A stretch of 8,519 nt of DNA, taken from positions 1 to 8,519 of the forward strand of contig DJRI01000001.1 in NCBI GenBank assembly GCA_002440045.1. The letters are read 5' to 3'. The position numbers and the translations under genes were made by a program. This stretch comes from Ruminococcaceae bacterium UBA6364. GTDB taxonomy: Bacteria > Bacillota > Clostridia > Oscillospirales > Acutalibacteraceae. Below the pieces are notes generated by a model, which was not told where the DNA came from, made no database searches, and saw only the letters and a program-made list of their open reading frames with translations. This document shows positions 5,516 to 8,519 of this stretch, in pieces (within the stretch, counting starts at the first letter, position 1; the number at the start of each line of letters is the position of its first letter).

Positions 5516-6085
5516 TTAAATCTCTATGCCGAGTTCTGCGATTTTTTCTCTAAGCGCCGAAAAATCCGAAAGAGCATCGGGCTTTTGGGCTTCATTTCGC
5601 AAAAGGGCGGCGGGGTGAAACGTTCCCATAAAAAGAATGTTGCCCTTTTTAATAAACTGCCCATGCTGTTTTGTAACCCTGAATTCGGGGTCAATAAGCC
5701 TTTGCGCCGCAATTCTGCCGAGACAGACAATGATTTTAGGCTTTATAAGCCTTGTTTGCGCGCGAAGCCACGGAATACACGCCTCCTGCTCTTCCGGCAG
5801 GGGGTCGCGGTTTTTCGGCGGGCGGCATTTGACAATGTTTGCAATATAGATGTTCTTTTTTCTGTCAAGGTCTATAACGGCAAGGTATTTGTCAAGAAGC
5901 TGACCTGCTTTGCCGACAAACGGTTCGCCTTTAAGGTCCTCGTTTTCACCGGGACCTTCGCCGACGAACATTATATCGGCATTTTCGTTTCCTACGCCGA
6001 AAACCACGTTTGTGCGCGTAGTCTCAAGCGGGCACGAGCGGCACAAAAGGCAATCGGATTTTAACGCGGTTAAGCCGCCGTACAT
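5516..6085 (-). CDS. udg: Family 4 uracil-DNA glycosylase, iron-sulfur type
   Basis: A 189-aa DNA repair enzyme that removes uracil, arising from cytosine deamination, to start base excision repair. Family 4 hallmarks: four cluster ligands C15 and C18 (CRSCPL), C87 (VKCRPP) and C103, with the typical 15-residue gap between the last two, for a [4Fe-4S] cluster. The catalytic motif GEGPGENED is at 42-50, with GEPFVGKAGQLLD after it; TFHPAALLRN (155-164) is the second motif, with H157-P158. Length is usual for the family. The ATG at 6085 is one base after the Xaa-Pro peptidase stop, so translation is probably coupled. An alternative TTG at 6097 sits 4 nt after GGAG and would overlap the upstream gene; it cannot be excluded. 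Last gene of the operon before a strong terminator. Confidence 0.93.
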   Translation of the reverse strand: MYGGLTALKSDCLLCRSCPLETTRTNVVFGVGNENADIMFVGEGPGENEDLKGEPFVGKAGQLLDKYLAVIDLDRKKNIYIANIVKCRPPKNRDPLPEEQEACIPWLRAQTRLIKPKIIVCLGRIAAQRLIDPEFRVTKQHGQFIKKGNILFMGTFHPAALLRNEAQKPDALSDFSALREKIAELGIEI

Positions 6086-6086
6086 T

Positions 6087-7151
6087 TTAAAGGACAATAA
6101 GCTCCTTGGGAGCTTCGGTCAGAAGGCGTTTGCCGTCTTTTGTTATAAGCGCCATATCCTCTATTCTTACGCCGAATTTGCCGGGAATGTAAATGCCGGG
6201 TTCAATTGTGACAATGTTGCCTTCGCAAAGCGTTGCGGGTGAGCGGGGCGAAAGGTTAGGCAGCTCGTGTATTTCAACGCCTACGCCGTGGCCTGTGCCG
6301 TGGCCGAAATATTCGCCGTAGCCCGCGTTTGCAATAACGTCGCGCGCCGCCTTGTCGGCTTCAACGCCCGTGATGCCGGGTCTTAAAACGTCGATAGAAG
6401 CAAGCTGTGCTTTAAGCACGGTCTCATAGACCTTCTTTTGTTCGTCCGAAACCTTGCCGACGGCAACCGTTCTTGTCATATCGCTGTGATAGCCGTTAAC
6501 AAGCGCGCCGTAGTCCATTGTTACAAAATCGCCGATTTCTACCTTTTTTAAGGTCGGCACGCCGTGGGGCATAGATGAGTTTTTGCCGCTAACGGCGATT
6601 GTTTCAAACGAAAGCCCGTCCGCGCCGTTTCTGAGCATATAATATTCAAGCTCCAATGCGATGTCCTTGTCGGTAACGCCGGGCTTTATATAAGAAAGTA
6701 TGTGATTAAACGCCTCTTCTGCAATGCGCTGTGCTTTAACAACCTCGCCGACTTCATATTCGCTTTTTACACTGCGGCTTTCGCCTATGAGCGTTTCAAC
6801 CTCGGGGAGGGCGATAACCTCACAGCCTTCAAAAATCTCTTTATAGGCTTCGTACATCGAAACGGTAAGGTTGTCACTTTCGGTATAAACCGTTTTGACG
6901 CCCATTTTTGAAAGGTAGGGCACAAGTGTGTCTTTCATGCTGTTGAAAAGCTCACAGTGGCAAGCGGTTACTTTGTTTTGGGCGGCTTCGATGTAGCGGC
7001 TGTCGGTGAAAAATACGCTGTCGCTTTTAGTTATAACAAGAAAGCCGTCGCTTGCGGCAAAACGGGTGAAGTAAAAACGGTTTACTTCGGATGAAATAAT
7101 GACCGCTTCGGCGGCTGTTTTTAATATTGAAGAAAATTTTGAAGATAACAT
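6087..7151 (-). CDS. pepP: Xaa-Pro aminopeptidase / dipeptidase, M24 family
   Basis: A 354-aa cytoplasmic metallopeptidase that cleaves the bond between an N-terminal residue and proline. Residues 1-125 are a creatinase/prolidase N-terminal domain (FLVITKSDSVFFTDSRY). Residues 130-350 are the pita-bread M24 catalytic domain with all five metal ligands visible: D213 (TMDYG), D224 (HSDMTRT), H288 (FGHGTGHGVGVE), E317 (VTIEPGIY) and E331 (VRIEDMAL). Length agrees with the short YqhT-like type rather than the longer E. coli PepP. I chose ATG 7151, preceded by AGGAGG at 7 nt; a longer frame to 7199 would run through the rpsU terminator. Between that terminator and this ATG only 35 nt remain, too short for an obvious promoter, so expression likely depends on readthrough from rpsU. 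No efp follows, unlike in many Firmicutes; the next gene encodes a uracil-DNA glycosylase. Confidence 0.93.
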   Translation of the reverse strand: MLSSKFSSILKTAAEAVIISSEVNRFYFTRFAASDGFLVITKSDSVFFTDSRYIEAAQNKVTACHCELFNSMKDTLVPYLSKMGVKTVYTESDNLTVSMYEAYKEIFEGCEVIALPEVETLIGESRSVKSEYEVGEVVKAQRIAEEAFNHILSYIKPGVTDKDIALELEYYMLRNGADGLSFETIAVSGKNSSMPHGVPTLKKVEIGDFVTMDYGALVNGYHSDMTRTVAVGKVSDEQKKVYETVLKAQLASIDVLRPGITGVEADKAARDVIANAGYGEYFGHGTGHGVGVEIHELPNLSPRSPATLCEGNIVTIEPGIYIPGKFGVRIEDMALITKDGKRLLTEAPKELIVL

Positions 7152-7186
7152 ATTATGACCTCCTAAATTGAAATTCAAAAAAATAA

Positions 7187-7213
7187 AGAGATGAAACACG
7201 AGGTTTCATCTCT
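7187..7213 (-). terminator. Intrinsic terminator after rpsU
   Basis: On the minus strand AGAGATGAAAC (7213-7203), a 5-nt loop, then GTTTCATCTCT (7197-7187) forms a perfect 11-bp stem, followed by TTATTTTTTTG. It begins six bases after the rpsU stop. Because the next gene has no visible promoter of its own, it may be a partial terminator or a processing site that sets a high rpsU to pepP ratio. Confidence 0.9.
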
Positions 7214-7218
7214 CCGTT

Positions 7219-7395
7219 TTAATAGAATTTACGCTTGCGAGCAGCCTCGGATTTTTTCTTTCTCTTTACAGAGGGTTTTTCATAGTGCTCTCTCTTGCGG
7301 ACTTCCTGAATAACTCCGTCTCTTGAAGTCTGTCTTTTAAATCTGCGAAGAGCGCTGTCCAAGGACTCGTTCTCTTTAACTTTAACCTGACTCAT
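7219..7395 (-). CDS. rpsU: 30S ribosomal protein S21
   Basis: A 58-aa basic protein of the small ribosomal subunit, near the platform where the mRNA Shine-Dalgarno duplex lies. It reads [20 protein letters not shown] at the N-terminus, then [20 protein letters not shown] and a Lys/Arg-rich tail ending in RKRKFY, matching the S21 family throughout at its usual length. ATG is preceded by GGAGGGAGGGA about 8 nt upstream, an unusually strong ribosome binding site fitting high expression. It has its own consensus promoter and a strong terminator. In many Firmicutes rpsU is next to yqeY (GatB/YqeY) or hit-family genes; here it precedes an M24 peptidase and a uracil-DNA glycosylase. Confidence 0.97.
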   Translation of the reverse strand: MSQVKVKENESLDSALRRFKRQTSRDGVIQEVRKREHYEKPSVKRKKKSEAARKRKFY

Positions 7396-7453
7396 TTATA
7401 GTTCCCTCCCTCCGCATTACCTGCAAAGGTACAATTAACATAATACGCATTCT

Positions 7454-7482
7454 ATTATAACGGCGCCCCCCTTTATTGTCAA
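7454..7482 (-). promoter_or_regulatory. Consensus sigma-A promoter of rpsU
   Basis: Minus strand: TTGACA (7482-7477), 17-bp spacer, TATAAT (7459-7454). Both hexamers are perfect. Predicted start near 7447 gives a leader of about 50 nt. The G-rich spacer (GGGGGGCGCC) is notable and could tune opening of the promoter. It also probably drives pepP and udg by readthrough. Confidence 0.85.
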
Positions 7483-7501
7483 GAGGAAAATTCAAGTTTT
7501 T

Positions 7502-7514
7502 CGCGCTTTGCGCG
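7502..7514. repeat. Solo hairpin resembling a repeat-cluster module
   Basis: CGCGCtttGCGCG is a perfect 5-bp stem with a TTT loop. It equals the core of the hairpin at 38-52 (CCGCGCtttGCGCGG) in the left repeat cluster. It is flanked by T-rich sequence on the left and A-rich sequence on the right, so it could act as a secondary terminator upstream of the rpsU promoter, or be a stray copy of that module. Confidence 0.45.
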
Positions 7515-7533
7515 TGAAAAAACAGGAAAAAAG

Positions 7534-7560
7534 GGGACTGCCGCACAAAGCAACAGTCCC
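7534..7560 (-). terminator. Intrinsic terminator of the 271-aa gene
   Basis: Minus strand GGGACTG (7560-7554) pairs with CAGTCCC (7540-7534), followed by CTTTTTTCC. It lies 15 bases after the stop codon and separates this gene from the rpsU promoter. Confidence 0.85.
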
Positions 7561-7575
7561 GATTAGAGGGTGAAT

Positions 7576-8391
7576 TTATTTTGCGAGAGCGCCGACGAGA
7601 AGCATATACTCGCCTATCTGAGCGCCGAATTCGGGTGCGCCGTCCATAATAAGCTTGCCCGATTTTGTTGACTCAAGCATATCGTCTATGCCGAGAAGCG
7701 TTCCGAGAGCGCTGTCGTAGCAGTCAAAGCGAAGCGTAAAGAACGGCATTGCGCGTTTATATTCGCCTCTGCCGGAGCGTGTTTTGCCCGCTTTAACCCT
7801 GATATAAGCCGAAGCTTCGGGGTGGTCGTTTACGGCGAAGGCATAAACGCGGTCGGGGCTTTTAAGCGCCCAATTGTGAATGGCTTCGTGACCCTGTTTG
7901 TTAAGCGTGCTTATTCCCGCTGTGAGAAGATAGAAATAGCATTTTACAAGAAGAGCCTTTGATGCTTCGTCCTCGGGCGGCTTTGTAAGCCCGAGAAGCC
8001 CTGCCATTTTAAGAAGAGCCGCCATAAATACGCCGAACTCATAAACAAAGTTTACGCCGCGCATTTTGGGAAGCGTTGCAGGGCCGATTTTGCCTTTGAA
8101 AAAGGCGTTCATGGCTTCAACGCTCTTAAACTCAAGCTCTACGAACTTTTGCTTTTTAATGCGATGTGCAACCTTGTCGGCGTGAACAAGCCATTCGTCG
8201 CCGTTCACCATAAAGTGAGTCGCCCACTTGCCCTCGGGGGCTTCGGGGTCAAGACAGCTTACCTGGTAAATGCAATGAACGTTTTTGAATTTGCTGTTGA
8301 GCGACGGAACATCTGCCACAATCGTTTTTAAAAGGGGCAGCGCGCCGCACAAAAAGATTTTATTTGTGTAAATATCGTCCTTGGTAGGCAT
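7576..8391 (-). CDS. Uncharacterised protein, possible SCP2-like fold
   Basis: A 271-aa protein I do not recognise with certainty. There is no signal peptide; one or two mildly hydrophobic helices (117-137, 147-160) look buried rather than membrane-spanning. The C-terminal 90 residues follow the order of an SCP2 sterol/lipid-carrier domain: a strand (YAFAVND, 183-189), AYIRVKAGKTRSGRGEY (195-211), FTLRFDCYDSALGTLLG (218-234), then a KSGKLIMDGAPEFGAQI (243-259) stretch like the GKLKxxGD ending of that fold. The first half has a looser parallel (WATHFMVNGDEWLVHADK, 56-73; VELEFKSVEAMNAFFKGKI, 84-102; KMRGV, 109-113), suggesting a duplication. The fold call is inferred from pattern only. ATG 8391 has a weak AAAGGA about 14 nt upstream and no alternative start in reach. 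The repeat element ends 22 bp upstream, so the promoter lies within or beyond it. It has its own terminator. Confidence 0.7.
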   Translation of the reverse strand: MPTKDDIYTNKIFLCGALPLLKTIVADVPSLNSKFKNVHCIYQVSCLDPEAPEGKWATHFMVNGDEWLVHADKVAHRIKKQKFVELEFKSVEAMNAFFKGKIGPATLPKMRGVNFVYEFGVFMAALLKMAGLLGLTKPPEDEASKALLVKCYFYLLTAGISTLNKQGHEAIHNWALKSPDRVYAFAVNDHPEASAYIRVKAGKTRSGRGEYKRAMPFFTLRFDCYDSALGTLLGIDDMLESTKSGKLIMDGAPEFGAQIGEYMLLVGALAK

Positions 8392-8413
8392 TATCCGATT
8401 GTCATTCCTTTCT

Positions 8414-8519
8414 TTAGCTATTAGCCGTTAGCTGTTAGCTTTTAGCTATTAGTGCGCGGCTTCGCCGCGATTGTATTCCGCACGTTGTGCGGAAATGTTA
8501 AGGAAAACGGCGTTGCCGT
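8414..8519 (-). repeat. Inverted copy of the hairpin + heptamer repeat
   Basis: Read on the minus strand this has the same order as the cluster at 1-408: hairpin ACGGC/GCCGT (8519-8507), outer hairpin CCGCACaacGTGCGG (8492-8478, identical to 280-294), spacer AATACAATC, inner hairpin GCGGCgaaGCCGC (8468-8456), then six heptamers of the TAGCTAA type (8455-8414). It is inverted relative to the left copy, and the heptamer side of both copies faces the genes in between. The window ends inside it, so it probably continues. Confidence 0.88.

Noticed and set aside
5462..6064. 200-aa plus-strand open frame
   Set aside because: It is antisense to the uracil-DNA glycosylase, whose catalytic and cluster residues are clear, and it begins inside a terminator stem.
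7148..7176. TTGAAT-N17-TAATAT as a promoter for pepP
   Set aside because: The -10 would overlap the ATG, so the transcript would start inside the coding region and lack the strong AGGAGG site.
7454..7482. S21 leader autoregulatory structure
   Set aside because: The leader of about 50 nt shows no convincing hairpin or ribosomal-protein binding motif beyond the promoter and ribosome binding site.
8393..8407. Leader mini-ORF (Met-Thr-Ile-Gly-stop) overlapping the start of the 271-aa gene as TAATG
   Set aside because: The AAGGA touches its ATG with no spacing, so initiation there is unlikely; four codons are easily met by chance.

Overview
This window looks like a chromosomal segment from an endospore-forming member of the Firmicutes, class Clostridia, probably a gut-type lineage. 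The basis is a clear Spo0A gene, strong AGGAGG-type ribosome binding sites, near-consensus sigma-A promoters, TTG starts next to ATG starts, and classic U-tract terminators. I cannot name a genus from sequence alone. No phage, insertion sequence, tRNA, rRNA or CRISPR array is visible.

Layout, left to right. Positions 1-408 are a dense, non-coding, modular repeat made of small hairpins plus 7-bp AGCTAAY units. It runs directly up to the stop codon of spo0A (minus strand, 410-1183). A 396-bp divergent intergenic region follows, with a spo0A promoter and several Spo0A-box-like heptamers. Next is a plus-strand P-loop NTPase (1580-2662) whose second half looks like a degenerate copy of the first. 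It converges on a small XRE-type repressor gene (minus, 2752-3078), and the two share a bidirectional terminator. Divergent from the repressor is a two-gene two-component operon: a LytTR response regulator (3352-4056) and an AgrC-like GHKL membrane histidine kinase (4056-5426). The control region between them holds a consensus sigma-A promoter with a palindrome-like operator, tandem direct repeats and a possible second promoter.

The right half is all on the minus strand, read from right to left. It contains an unrecognised 271-aa protein with a possible SCP2-like (sterol/lipid carrier) fold (7576-8391), rpsU for ribosomal protein S21 (7219-7395, with its own consensus promoter), an M24 Xaa-Pro aminopeptidase (6087-7151) and a family 4 iron-sulfur uracil-DNA glycosylase (5516-6085). 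The last two are tightly coupled and probably depend on readthrough from rpsU. The same hairpin-plus-heptamer repeat reappears in inverted orientation at 8414-8519, just upstream of the 271-aa gene, so the repeat brackets the whole block.

The most notable signals are: the modular repeat, whose hairpin stems differ in sequence but keep their pairing; a Spo0A receiver domain lacking one of its two acidic pocket residues; the apparent pseudo-ATPase half in the P-loop protein; and the promoter architecture that would let the XRE protein and the LytTR regulator both control the two-component operon.
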